From Streptomyces sp. DH37 (GTDB lineage Bacteria; Actinomycetota; Actinomycetes; Streptomycetales; Streptomycetaceae): a stretch of DNA of 63,704 bases. The notes below the pieces were generated by a model. The model was not told the origin of the DNA. It made no database searches and worked only from the letters and a program-made list of their open reading frames with translations. Each line of letters begins with the position of its first letter. Position 1 is the first letter of the stretch. Location of the stretch: assembly GCF_029813835.1 (NCBI RefSeq), contig NZ_JARVKV010000032.1:1-63704 (forward strand), in the 5' to 3' direction. The position numbers were made by a program, and so were the translations under genes. Of the stretch, positions 27,122-35,841 are shown in pieces.

Positions 27122-27813
27122 TTTCCCCGCCTCCGCCCCCTTCCTCCCCCGAACCCGCCGCCTCCGCCGCCGCGTCCGCCTCCGGCCCCGCCTCCGCCTC
27201 CGGCAGGGGGGCCCGGCGCGCTCTCGGCGTCGCGCTGACCGCCGGCGCACTGGGCGCCGCCGCGGTGCTCGTGGCCGCCGGGCAGGTCTGGAGCGAGGGC
27301 ACCGCCGTCCTGGCGCAGGGCGAGGTGCCGGTCCGGGCCGAGGGCAGCGAGGTGACCGGGCTGCCCAGCGCCCTGGCGCTGGTCGGCCTCGCCGCGCTGG
27401 TCGCCGTCTTCGCCGTGCGCCGCGCCGGCCGGACGCTGGTCGCCGCCCTGCTGGCCCTGTGCGGCGCGGGCACCGCCGTCGCCGCCCTGCTGGGCGCGGG
27501 CGACCGGAGCGCGCTGGAGGCCGAGGCCGCCCGGGCCAGCGGTCTGACCCGGGGCACGGTCGAGGCCGTCTCCTTCGGCGTGTGGCCCTACGTCGCGGCC
27601 CTCGGCGGCGTGCTGCTGCTGGCCGCCGGGCTGCTGGCCCTGCGCCACGGGCGCCGCTGGCCCGCGATGTCGGGCCGCCACGAGCGCGCGGGCGGTGCCC
27701 GGGCGGGCGCCGCCCGGCGCACGGCCCCCGACCCGGACCGCCCCGAGGAGCTGTGGAGGGCCCTGGACCGGGGAGAGGACCCCACCACCGGGAGCGGCGG
27801 AAACCGGCCCTGA
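27118..27813 (+). CDS. TIGR02234-type Trp-region membrane protein
   Basis: 231-aa protein with a Pro/Ser/Ala-rich start, about four membrane segments (roughly 37-58, 85-103, 108-130, 158-178) and an acidic/basic cytoplasmic tail. Its place directly after trpE with a GTGA overlap fits the actinobacterial family I recall as Trp-biosynthesis-associated membrane protein TIGR02234. A role in tryptophan metabolism is suggested only by conserved neighbourhood. Confidence 0.8.
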   Translation: MISPPPPPSSPEPAASAAASASGPASASGRGARRALGVALTAGALGAAAVLVAAGQVWSEGTAVLAQGEVPVRAEGSEVTGLPSALALVGLAALVAVFAVRRAGRTLVAALLALCGAGTAVAALLGAGDRSALEAEAARASGLTRGTVEAVSFGVWPYVAALGGVLLLAAGLLALRHGRRWPAMSGRHERAGGARAGAARRTAPDPDRPEELWRALDRGEDPTTGSGGNRP

Positions 27814-27861
27814 CACAATGGCCGGTGAGCGAGCCCAGATCGGACCTACGAGGAGCACTCA

Positions 27862-28104
27862 ATGGCGGGCAACAACCACGGACACACCCCTGCCGCCTGG
27901 ACCGGCGTCACCATCGCGTTCATCGGCTTCTGCGTCGCCTCGGCCTTCACGGTGATGGCCGAGCCGGTGGGGTTCTGGGTCGGTGTGGCCATCACCCTCC
28001 TCGGCGGCGTCGTCGGGCTGGTCATGCGCTCCATGGGCATGGGCCAGCCGGAGGAGTCGCAGGGCCGCCGCCTCGACCAGACCAAGGACCGGGTGGAGGC
28101 GTAG
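27862..28104 (+). CDS. HGxxPAAW-family small membrane protein
   Basis: 80-aa protein with the family signature HGHTPAAW at residues 6-13 and two membrane segments (about 15-33 and 38-58), then a charged tail. GAGGAG at 27850-27855 precedes the ATG. It is conserved next to trp genes in actinobacteria as I recall. A terminator follows 28 bp after the stop, closing the hisI-trpE transcription unit. Function unknown. Confidence 0.88.
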   Translation: MAGNNHGHTPAAWTGVTIAFIGFCVASAFTVMAEPVGFWVGVAITLLGGVVGLVMRSMGMGQPEESQGRRLDQTKDRVEA

Positions 28105-28131
28105 CCGGGCCGCCTCGGGCGGCTCACCCGG

Positions 28132-28164
28132 GCGCGGTGCCGGCGGAACGGCACCGCGCTTTTT
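28132..28164 (+). terminator. Rho-independent terminator after the trpE unit
   Basis: A perfect 11-bp GC stem (28132-28142 with 28149-28159, 6-nt loop) is followed directly by TTTTT at 28160-28164. This is the clearest intrinsic terminator in the window, and it separates hisI-trpE from trpC-trpM-trpB-trpA. Confidence 0.9.
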
Positions 28165-28197
28165 CCGTACCCGGCCCGCCCCGGGGCCGGCGCGGCG

Positions 28198-28211
28198 ATA
28201 CCGCCCGGTAT
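28198..28211. promoter_or_regulatory. Short palindrome upstream of trpC
   Basis: ATACC-GCCC-GGTAT at 28198-28211 is a perfect 5-bp inverted repeat in the only region where the trpC promoter can lie. TATAT next to it may belong to a -10. Candidate operator/promoter only. Confidence 0.3.
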
Positions 28212-28312
28212 ATGGGACCGGGCCGCCCGGATGCGGGTCCCGCGCCCCGGGCCGGATACCATCGCAGTGCGTGACCGCGTGTCCGGACGAGCCCCGCGCC
28301 CGGCGCAGGGAC

Positions 28313-28355
28313 CCGAGCCGGCCAGGAAGCCAGCCAGCCAGAAGCCAGCCAGGAA
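28313..28355 (+). repeat. GCCA-type short repeats ahead of trpC
   Basis: Several tandem and near-tandem copies of GCCA and GAAGCCA run into the ribosome-binding site AGGAAGGGAG of trpC. Slippage here would alter the leader length just upstream of the start codon. Confidence 0.6.
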
Positions 28356-28368
28356 GGGAGCCGCTCGC

Positions 28369-29175
28369 GTGAGTGTGCTCGACGAGATCATCGACGGGGT
28401 CCGCGCCGACCTCGCCGAGCGGCAGGCGCGCGTCGGCCTCGACGAACTCAAGGAGCGCGCGGCCAGGGCGCCGCGGGCGCGCGACGGCGTCGCCGCCCTC
28501 AAGAGCGACAGCGTCAAGGTCATCTGCGAGGTCAAGCGCTCCAGCCCGTCCAAGGGCGCGCTGGCCGCCATCGCCGACCCGGCCGGGCTCGCCGCCGACT
28601 ACGAGGCGGGCGGTGCCGCGGTCATCTCGGTGCTGACCGAGGAGCGGCGGTTCGGCGGCTCGCTGGCCGACCTGGAGGCCGTGCGCGGCCGGGTGGACGT
28701 CCCCGTCCTGCGCAAGGACTTCATCGTCACCTCCTACCAGCTGTGGGAGGCCCGGGCCCACGGCGCGGACCTGGTCCTGCTGATCGTCGCCGCCCTCGAC
28801 CAGGACGCGCTGGTGTCGCTGGTGGAGCGGGCCGAGTCCATCGGGCTGACCCCGCTGGTCGAGGTGCACGACGAGGAGGAGGTCGAGCGCGCGGTGGACG
28901 CCGGGGCCAAGATCATCGGCGTGAACGCGCGCAACCTCAAGACCCTGGAGGTCGACCGGGGCACCTTCGCCCGGGTCGCCCCCGAGATCCCCGAGGGCAT
29001 CGTCAGGGTGGCCGAGTCGGGCGTGCGCGGCCCGCACGACCTGATCGCGTACGCCAACGAGGGCGCCGACGCGGTGCTCGTCGGCGAGTCGCTGGTCACC
29101 GGCAAGGACCCGAAGTCCGCCGTCGCCGACCTGGTCGCCGCCGGCGCCCACCCCGCCCTGCGGCACGGCAACTGA
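28369..29175 (+). CDS. trpC: Indole-3-glycerol phosphate synthase
   Basis: 268-aa (beta-alpha)8 enzyme that closes the indole ring from CdRP. Marks are VICEVKRSSPSKG with the catalytic lysine and phosphate-site residues near position 54, VLRKDFIVTSYQ near 120 and GVNARNLKTLEVD near 185. The GTG at 28369 follows AGGAAGGGAG by 8 nt. It lacks a fused PRA isomerase, consistent with PriA doing that step. First gene of trpC-M-B-A. Confidence 0.96.
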   Translation: MSVLDEIIDGVRADLAERQARVGLDELKERAARAPRARDGVAALKSDSVKVICEVKRSSPSKGALAAIADPAGLAADYEAGGAAVISVLTEERRFGGSLADLEAVRGRVDVPVLRKDFIVTSYQLWEARAHGADLVLLIVAALDQDALVSLVERAESIGLTPLVEVHDEEEVERAVDAGAKIIGVNARNLKTLEVDRGTFARVAPEIPEGIVRVAESGVRGPHDLIAYANEGADAVLVGESLVTGKDPKSAVADLVAAGAHPALRHGN

Positions 29176-29190
29176 GGCGGAACGACCACG

Positions 29191-29343
29191 ATGGCCCTCT
29201 CCGCCCGCCTGGCCCCCGGCTGCCGCCCCCGCGGCTGCCGCGCGCCCGCACGCCGGGTGCTGGGGCGGCGCGTGCGCTACCACATCGGCTGCGAGCCGGG
29301 TCAGATCAACGGCAGGCGATGGCCCGCCCGGGCCGGGCGCTGA
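29191..29343 (+). CDS. trpM: Small tryptophan-cluster protein TrpM
   Basis: 50-aa basic protein, MALSARLAPGCRPRGCRAP at the start and ending PGQINGRRWPARAGR. It sits 15 bp after trpC and before trpB, exactly where Streptomyces carries trpM (also called trpX). TrpM of S. coelicolor is described as a small modulator of tryptophan metabolism and differentiation. No Shine-Dalgarno is obvious beyond GAGGCGG at about 29174-29180. Two tryptophan-rich features seen in leader peptides are absent: it has one Trp only. Identity rests on position, size and the C-terminal half. Confidence 0.72.
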   Translation: MALSARLAPGCRPRGCRAPARRVLGRRVRYHIGCEPGQINGRRWPARAGR

Positions 29344-29410
29344 ACCGCGCGCCCCTTCCCCGGCCGGCGGCCCGGGCGGCCGTCGGCCGCCGCCGGGCAC
29401 CGGCCCCGGA

Positions 29411-29509
29411 CGGCCCCCGCGCACGCGGGGGCCGCGGGCCGCACCGCCCGCCGCGCGGCGGTGCGCCGGCCACGACCGCCTCCGCACCCGCCCTCCGGGG
29501 CCGGTGCGG
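29411..29509 (+). promoter_or_regulatory. Three stacked hairpins between trpM and trpB
   Basis: Three inverted repeats follow each other in the 227-bp gap: a perfect 10-bp stem at 29411-29420/29425-29434 with loop GCAC; a perfect 8-bp stem at 29441-29448/29457-29464; and a 7-bp stem at 29482-29488/29503-29509. No T tract follows, so they may be mRNA processing, stability or attenuation elements inside the trp operon. Confidence 0.5.
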
Positions 29510-29570
29510 CGCACCGTCTCCCCTCTGACCACCCCTTCTGGGGCATGCGCCCCGACTAGGAGCACGTCGG

Positions 29571-30829
<1,259 letters not shown>

Positions 30830-30830
<1 letters not shown>

Positions 30831-31648
30831 TGGCGGGCCAGGCGGAACTGCTGGGACGCGTTCTGGCGACGGCGAAGGACGAGGGACGGGCCGCGCTGGT
30901 GGGCTACCTCCCCGCCGGCTTCCCCACCGTGGACGGCGGCATCGCCGCCTGCACCGCCCTGCTGGAGGGCGGCTGCGACATCGTCGAGGTCGGGCTGCCG
31001 CACAGCGACCCGGTGCTGGACGGGCCGGTCATCCAGACCGCCGACGACATCGCCCTGCGCGGCGGGGTGCGCATCGCCGACGTGCTGCGGACCGTGCGCG
31101 AGACGCACGCGGCCACCGGCGCGCCGGTGCTGTGCATGACGTACTGGAACCCCGTCGACCGCTACGGCGCCGAGCGCTTCGCCGCCGGGCTGGCCGAGGC
31201 GGGCGGCGCCGGCTGCATCCTGCCCGACCTGCCGGTCGAGGAGTCCGACGCGTGGCGCAAGGCCGCCGAGCAGCACGGTCTGGCGACCGTCTTCGTGGTC
31301 GCGCCCAGCAGCCGCGACGAGCGGCTGGCGAGGATCACGGCGGCGGGCAGCGGCTTCGTCTACGCCGCCTCCCTGATGGGCGTCACCGGCACCCGCGAGT
31401 CGGTGGGGCGGGAGGCGGAGGAGCTGGTGCGCCGCACCCGCGCCACCACCGAGCTGCCGGTCTGCGTCGGGCTGGGCGTCTCGAACGCGCAGCAGGCCGC
31501 CGAGGTGGCCGCCTTCGCGGACGGCGTGATCGTCGGCTCGGCCTTCGTCAAGCGGCTGCTGGACCACGAGGGCGACCCGGAGGGCGGACTGGCCGCGGTC
31601 CGCGAGCTCGCGGGCGAACTGGCCGAGGGCGTACGCCGGCGCGGCTGA
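30830..31648 (+). CDS. trpA: Tryptophan synthase alpha chain
   Basis: 272-aa (beta-alpha)8 lyase releasing indole from indole-3-glycerol phosphate and channelling it to TrpB. Catalytic Glu53 (in IVEVGLPHSDP) and Asp64 (in PVLDGPVIQ) match the classical pair. The ATG overlaps the trpB stop (TGATG). It ends the operon; trpD is not in this window. Confidence 0.97.
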
Positions 31649-31653
31649 CCATC

Positions 31654-31688
31654 GTGTGATGCGTGATGCGTGACGTGTGATGTGTGAC
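31654..31688. repeat. Five tandem 7-bp units after trpA
   Basis: Five contiguous heptamers of the form G(C/T)GTGA(C/T) run from 31654 to 31688 and end at the base of the terminator stem. They lie in the spacer between convergent genes. Confidence 0.85.
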
Positions 31689-31734
31689 GCGGGCCTGGGG
31701 CGTGCGGTGGACGGCCGCGCGCCCCAGGCCCGCG
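31688..31734. terminator. Bidirectional hairpin between trpA and symporter
   Basis: A perfect 15-bp stem (31688-31702 with 31720-31734) encloses a 17-nt loop that itself pairs GCGG/CCGC. It separates the convergent trpA and sodium:solute symporter genes. Confidence 0.75.
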
Positions 31735-31760
31735 CGGACCCGCGCGCCCGGCCCGTGCCG

Positions 31761-33233
31761 TCAGGGAGCGTGCAGCCGCAACACGGCCCGCTCGGACCAG
31801 TCGGCCGGCGTGCCGCGCAGCGAGACCGCGATCATCGTGAGGAACGCCAGCGGAACGGTCCAGGCGGCGGGCTGGGCCAGCAGCACGGTCAGCCAGGCCG
31901 ACGACGGCCGTGTGGTGGCGGACAGCACCGCCGCCCCCGTCGCCGTGACCACCCCGGCGGCCAGCCCGGCCGCCGCGCCCGCGACCGTCAGCCGGGTCCA
32001 CCAGATGCCCAGCACCAGCAGCGGGCAGAAGGTGGACGCCGCCACCGCGAACGCCCAGCCGACCACCACGTTGATGTCCAGGTGCGCGGCGGGCAGCGAC
32101 AGCAGCACCGCCACGAACGCCCCCACCGCCACCGCCAGCCGCAGTCTGGTCACCCCGCCGCCGAACAGGTCGTGGGAGAGCCCGCCGGCCAGGGCCAGCA
32201 GCAGCCCGGAGGAGGTGGACAGGAACGCGGCGAACGCGCCGGTCGCCACCAGGGCCGTCAGAACGCTCCCCAGCGTCCCCGGCACGGCCGTCCCCGGCAG
32301 GACGACGGAGACGGTGTCGGTGGCGTTGCTGTGCACCAGGTGCGGCGTCAGCACCCGCCCGAGCAGCCCGTAGACCGCCGGGAACAGGTAGAACAGGCCC
32401 AGCAGCCCGATCACCAGCACGGCCACCCGGCGGGCGGCCCGGGCCGTGGGGCTGGTGTGGAAGCGCATGATCACGTGGGGCAGCCCGATGGCGCCCAGCG
32501 TCGTCGCCAGCAGCACCGACCAGGTGGACAGCAGCGGCAGCCCCGCCCCCTGGATGTCGATCAGCGGACGGCCCCACCCCTCGGCGGCGAGGTCCCGCGC
32601 GTGGACCGGGCGCAGCGCCTCGGCCCGGGTCTCCGCGCCGACGTGCACGACCAGGTAGATCGCCGGTACGGAGATGAAGGCCAGCTTGACCAGGTAGTGG
32701 AAGGCCTGGACGTAGGTGGCCGACCGCATGCCGCCCACCGCGATCGACGCGCTCACCACCAGGCCGGCCAGCACCACGCCCACCCAGTACGGCGTGCCGC
32801 TGACCAGGTTCAGGACCACTCCGGCGCCCTTGAACTGCGGCACCAGGTAGAGCCACATGATCACCAGCACGATCACCCCGCACAGCTTGCGGATCGTGGG
32901 CGATCCCAGCCGGTACTCGGCGAAGTCGGGCACCGTGAACGCCCCCGAGCGCCGCATGGGCCCGGCCACCAGCGCGACCACCGCCACGTACCCGGCGGTG
33001 AAGCCGACGGCGTACCACATCGCCCCGATGCCGTCCTTGAGCATCAGCCCGGCCAGCCCGAGCACCGAGGCGGCCGAGACGTACTCCCCGGCGATCGCCA
33101 TGGCGTTCCAGCCGGGGGCGATGCGGCGGGAGGCGACGAGGAAGTCCGGGCTGGTGCGGGCCGCGTGGACCCCGTACAGGCCGATGACCAGGCTGGCGGT
33201 CAGGACCAGGCCGATCGCGGTGACGGCGGTCAC
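31761..33233 (-). CDS. Sodium:solute symporter (SSS family)
   Basis: 490-aa membrane transporter with about 13 segments. SSS marks are YGVHAARTSPDFLVASRR near the start, GEYVSAASVLGLAG, GGMRSATYVQAFHY and LGAIGLPHVIMRFHT. It is shorter than the paralogue at 35842-37539 and likely imports a monocarboxylate with Na+ or H+. The GTG at 33233 overlaps the stop of the small membrane gene upstream (GTGA). Located at the end of a four-gene minus-strand cluster with a LytS/LytTR pair, which may sense the same substrate. Confidence 0.9.
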   Translation of the reverse strand: MTAVTAIGLVLTASLVIGLYGVHAARTSPDFLVASRRIAPGWNAMAIAGEYVSAASVLGLAGLMLKDGIGAMWYAVGFTAGYVAVVALVAGPMRRSGAFTVPDFAEYRLGSPTIRKLCGVIVLVIMWLYLVPQFKGAGVVLNLVSGTPYWVGVVLAGLVVSASIAVGGMRSATYVQAFHYLVKLAFISVPAIYLVVHVGAETRAEALRPVHARDLAAEGWGRPLIDIQGAGLPLLSTWSVLLATTLGAIGLPHVIMRFHTSPTARAARRVAVLVIGLLGLFYLFPAVYGLLGRVLTPHLVHSNATDTVSVVLPGTAVPGTLGSVLTALVATGAFAAFLSTSSGLLLALAGGLSHDLFGGGVTRLRLAVAVGAFVAVLLSLPAAHLDINVVVGWAFAVAASTFCPLLVLGIWWTRLTVAGAAAGLAAGVVTATGAAVLSATTRPSSAWLTVLLAQPAAWTVPLAFLTMIAVSLRGTPADWSERAVLRLHAP

Positions 33234-33736
33234 GGGCCGCCCCCCGTCCCCGGGTCCTCCGCGCCGGCCCCCGCGCCCGCTTCTGGGGCCGCAGCTGTGT
33301 CTGCGGCTGTGCCCGCTTCTGGGCCCGCGGCTGTGCCCGCGGAGTCCTCCACACGCTCGGCGCGGCGCACGTGGCACAGGGCGAGCACCAGCAGCACCGG
33401 GTAGGTGGCCACCGCCAGCACCAGCCACGACACCGGTACGCCCGCGACGGAGAGCCGGTCCAGCACGGGCAGCGCCGCGATCGTCCCGCTGGAGCCGAAG
33501 AGCACCACCCCCAGCAGGGCCACGGTCCGCAGGGCGGTGCGGCGCTGCGCGGCGAACACGGCGCGGGCGGCCTCGGCGTCGGCCGGCGCGGGCAGCGGCA
33601 GCAGCTGCGGATGGCGGCGGTGGCCGCGGGCCAGGGCGATGCGGGTCTGCGGGCTGGTGACCTTCACCCGGCGCGCGCCGCCCGCCTGGCCGCTGCGCAC
33701 CGGGCTCTTGATCGGACCCTTCATCGGGCTCTTCAC
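33230..33736 (-). CDS. Small membrane subunit-like protein (DUF485-like position)
   Basis: 168-aa protein with a basic start, two membrane segments (about 70-90 and 97-118) and an Ala/Gly/Glu-rich tail. It immediately precedes and overlaps the symporter gene, the place where DUF485/DUF4212-type small subunits occur. The sequence itself does not clearly match DUF485. GTG at 33736 used; an in-frame ATG at 33724 is an alternative. It lies 29 bp after the response regulator. Confidence 0.65.
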   Translation of the reverse strand: MKSPMKGPIKSPVRSGQAGGARRVKVTSPQTRIALARGHRRHPQLLPLPAPADAEAARAVFAAQRRTALRTVALLGVVLFGSSGTIAALPVLDRLSVAGVPVSWLVLAVATYPVLLVLALCHVRRAERVEDSAGTAAGPEAGTAADTAAAPEAGAGAGAEDPGTGGGP

Positions 33737-33765
33737 CGGGGCCTCACCGGCTCCTCACCTGGACC

Positions 33766-34554
33766 TCACCGGGTCGCCGCCCTGCCCAGCAGGCCGCTGC
33801 GCGCCGCCTCCAGCAGCTGCTCCTTCAGACTCCGGGCGTGGCGGCGGCTGACCGGCACGTCACCGGCCGGGGTGCACGCCACCAGCCCCGACGAACTGGT
33901 GACCCGCAGGTCGTGGACCCAGCCGACGGCCACCAGGTAGCCGCGGTGCACCCGTACGAATCCCGCCGGGGCCCAGATCTCCTCCAGGTACGACAGCGAC
34001 AGCCGGATCAGGTGCGTGCCCTGCGCGGTGTGCAGCCGTATGTAGTCGCCGTGCGCCTCCACGAACTGCACGTCGTCGCGCCGCACGAACACCGTCCGGC
34101 GGCCGTGGTCGATCTGGACGACCGCCAGCTCGTCGCGCGGCCCGTCCCCGCCCGCGCCGCCGGACGACGCGGCCCGGCGCGTGGCGCCCACCCGGGCCAC
34201 CGACTCGGCCAGCCGCTCGGGCCGGACGGGCTTGAGCAGGTAGTCCACCGCCCCGATGCCGAACGCCTCGATGGCGTGGGACTCCGAGGCGGTGACGAAG
34301 ACGATGGAGGGCGGCGCCGAGAGCTGGCTGATGACCCGGGCCACGTCCATGCCGTCCAGCCCGGGCATGGAGATGTCCAGGAAGACGGCGTCGAAGGCGG
34401 TCGCGCCCAGCAGCTGCACCGCCCGGGTGCCGCTCTCGGCGGCGTACACCTCGCCGACCTCGGGGACGTCCGCGAGGAGATCGGCGAGTTCCTCGCGGGT
34501 GGACGCCTCGTCCTCGACGACGAGGACCTGAAGAGCCCGCGGCGCGCTGCTCAT
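33766..34554 (-). CDS. LytTR-type response regulator
   Basis: 262-aa regulator: receiver with VVEDEASTREEL near residue 12, phospho-acceptor aspartate in VFLDISMPGLDG near 58 and YLLKPVRPERL near 107; then a LytTR DNA-binding domain (about 150-250) with FVEAHGDYIRLHT and FVRVHRGYLVAV. Its ATG overlaps the kinase stop (ATGA), and GAGGAG lies upstream. With the LytS-type kinase it resembles the BtsSR/YpdAB systems, which in enterobacteria sense pyruvate and control transporters. The two symporters around it fit such a role by inference. Confidence 0.92.
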   Translation of the reverse strand: MSSAPRALQVLVVEDEASTREELADLLADVPEVGEVYAAESGTRAVQLLGATAFDAVFLDISMPGLDGMDVARVISQLSAPPSIVFVTASESHAIEAFGIGAVDYLLKPVRPERLAESVARVGATRRAASSGGAGGDGPRDELAVVQIDHGRRTVFVRRDDVQFVEAHGDYIRLHTAQGTHLIRLSLSYLEEIWAPAGFVRVHRGYLVAVGWVHDLRVTSSSGLVACTPAGDVPVSRRHARSLKEQLLEAARSGLLGRAATR

Positions 34555-35657
34555 TCCGTAACCACTCCTCGCATGAATCGCGGCACCCTGATCGTCACCT
34601 TGGTGCCGTTGCCGGGCGCGGTCTCGATGACGAGGCCGTACTCCGGGCCGTACACGGTGCGAAGCCGCCGGTCCACGTTGGCCAGACCGACGTTCTTCGC
34701 GGGGGGGCCGACTCCGGCGAGGATCGCCCGTGCGAGGTCCGGCTCCATGCCCGCGCCGTCGTCCTCGATCTCGATGACGCACAGCGGACCCTCGCCGAAC
34801 CCCGAGACGCTGATGTGTCCGGGCCCGGCCTTCTTCTCCAGTCCGTGGCGCACGGCATTTTCCACTATGGGCTGGACGACGAGGAAGGGGATGGCGACGG
34901 GAAGAATCTCCGGAGCCATCCGGACGGTGATCTCCATGCGGTCGTCGAACCGGGCGCGCTGCAGCTCCAGGTACGTCTGGGTGGCCTGGAGCTCGTCGGC
35001 GACCGTCACGTAGTCGCCGGCCGTGGAGAAGCTGTAGCGCAGGTAGTCGGCGAAGTCGGTGAGCAGGCCGCGGGCCCGGCCGGGGTCGGTGCGGATGTGC
35101 GCGGCGATGACGGCCAGCGCGTTGTGGAGGAAGTGCGGGGAGATCTGGGCCCGCAGGGTGCGCAGGTCCGCCGCCGCGATCCGGGCGCGGGCGCTGCGCA
35201 GCGCGGTGTGGTCCAGCGCCTGCGACACCAGCTCGGCGACCTCGGCCACCTCGCCCTCGTCCAGCGCCCGGTCGCCGGCGGAGCCGCAGACCACCAGGCA
35301 GCCCGTCAGCTCGTCCGCCACCAGCAGCGGGGCCGCGCACAGCGGCGGCTTGCGGAAGACGGTGCCGTGCTCGTACACCTGGGCGAGCACCGCGTCCAGG
35401 TCGGTGCCCTCCGGCGGCTCGCCGTGCCGGGCGACCGGCCCGTCGAGGTCGGCCAGGACGACGGCGTCGGCGCCCACCAGCCGCCGGATGCGGCGGGCCG
35501 CCGCCAGGGCCCGGCTGCCGTGCAGCCCGTCCTGGAGGTCCGCGCCGATCAGCCGGACCTCCCGCAGGACGCCGACGGTCCCGGGCAGGCCGGAACCGGC
35601 CGGGCCTCCCCGGCCCGCTCGCCCCCACCGGGTGCCGATCCACGATCTCCTGGCCAC
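34551..35657 (-). CDS. LytS-type sensor histidine kinase
   Basis: 368-aa kinase. Residues about 25-165 look like a GAF-type sensor (RLVGADAVVLADLDGPVA) with no membrane segment, so it is cytoplasmic or peripheral. The His_kinase domain has the phospho-acceptor in ISPHFLHNALAVIAAHI near residue 180, and the ATPase domain has QPIVENAVRHGLE and EDDGAGM. The GTG at 35657 is used: no Shine-Dalgarno precedes it, and TATAC lies about 10 nt upstream, suggesting a leaderless start. It is translationally coupled to the LytTR regulator. Confidence 0.88.
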   Translation of the reverse strand: MARRSWIGTRWGRAGRGGPAGSGLPGTVGVLREVRLIGADLQDGLHGSRALAAARRIRRLVGADAVVLADLDGPVARHGEPPEGTDLDAVLAQVYEHGTVFRKPPLCAAPLLVADELTGCLVVCGSAGDRALDEGEVAEVAELVSQALDHTALRSARARIAAADLRTLRAQISPHFLHNALAVIAAHIRTDPGRARGLLTDFADYLRYSFSTAGDYVTVADELQATQTYLELQRARFDDRMEITVRMAPEILPVAIPFLVVQPIVENAVRHGLEKKAGPGHISVSGFGEGPLCVIEIEDDGAGMEPDLARAILAGVGPPAKNVGLANVDRRLRTVYGPEYGLVIETAPGNGTKVTIRVPRFMRGVVTE

Positions 35658-35685
35658 GCAGTGACCGTATAACGCGACAAAAGGA

Positions 35686-35726
35686 CCTGGGGAGTCCCTC
35701 GAACGCGGTTCGAAGGACTCCCCAGG
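35686..35726 (-). terminator. Terminator of the 35842-37919 unit
   Basis: A perfect 12-bp stem (35686-35697 with 35715-35726) is extended inside by TCGAAC/GTTCGA with a GCG loop. On the minus strand TTTT follows within a few bases. It separates the ActP-like unit from the kinase gene. Confidence 0.85.
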
Positions 35727-35841
35727 GGCCCGGTGACGGGTCCGGCGCCGAACGTGGGGGGTCACGCCGGAGAGAAGCACCCGCCACCGGGGGCCCGGCG
35801 GGCCCGCCCGGGAGGTCGGCGGGCCCGGTCCGCGGTGCGGC

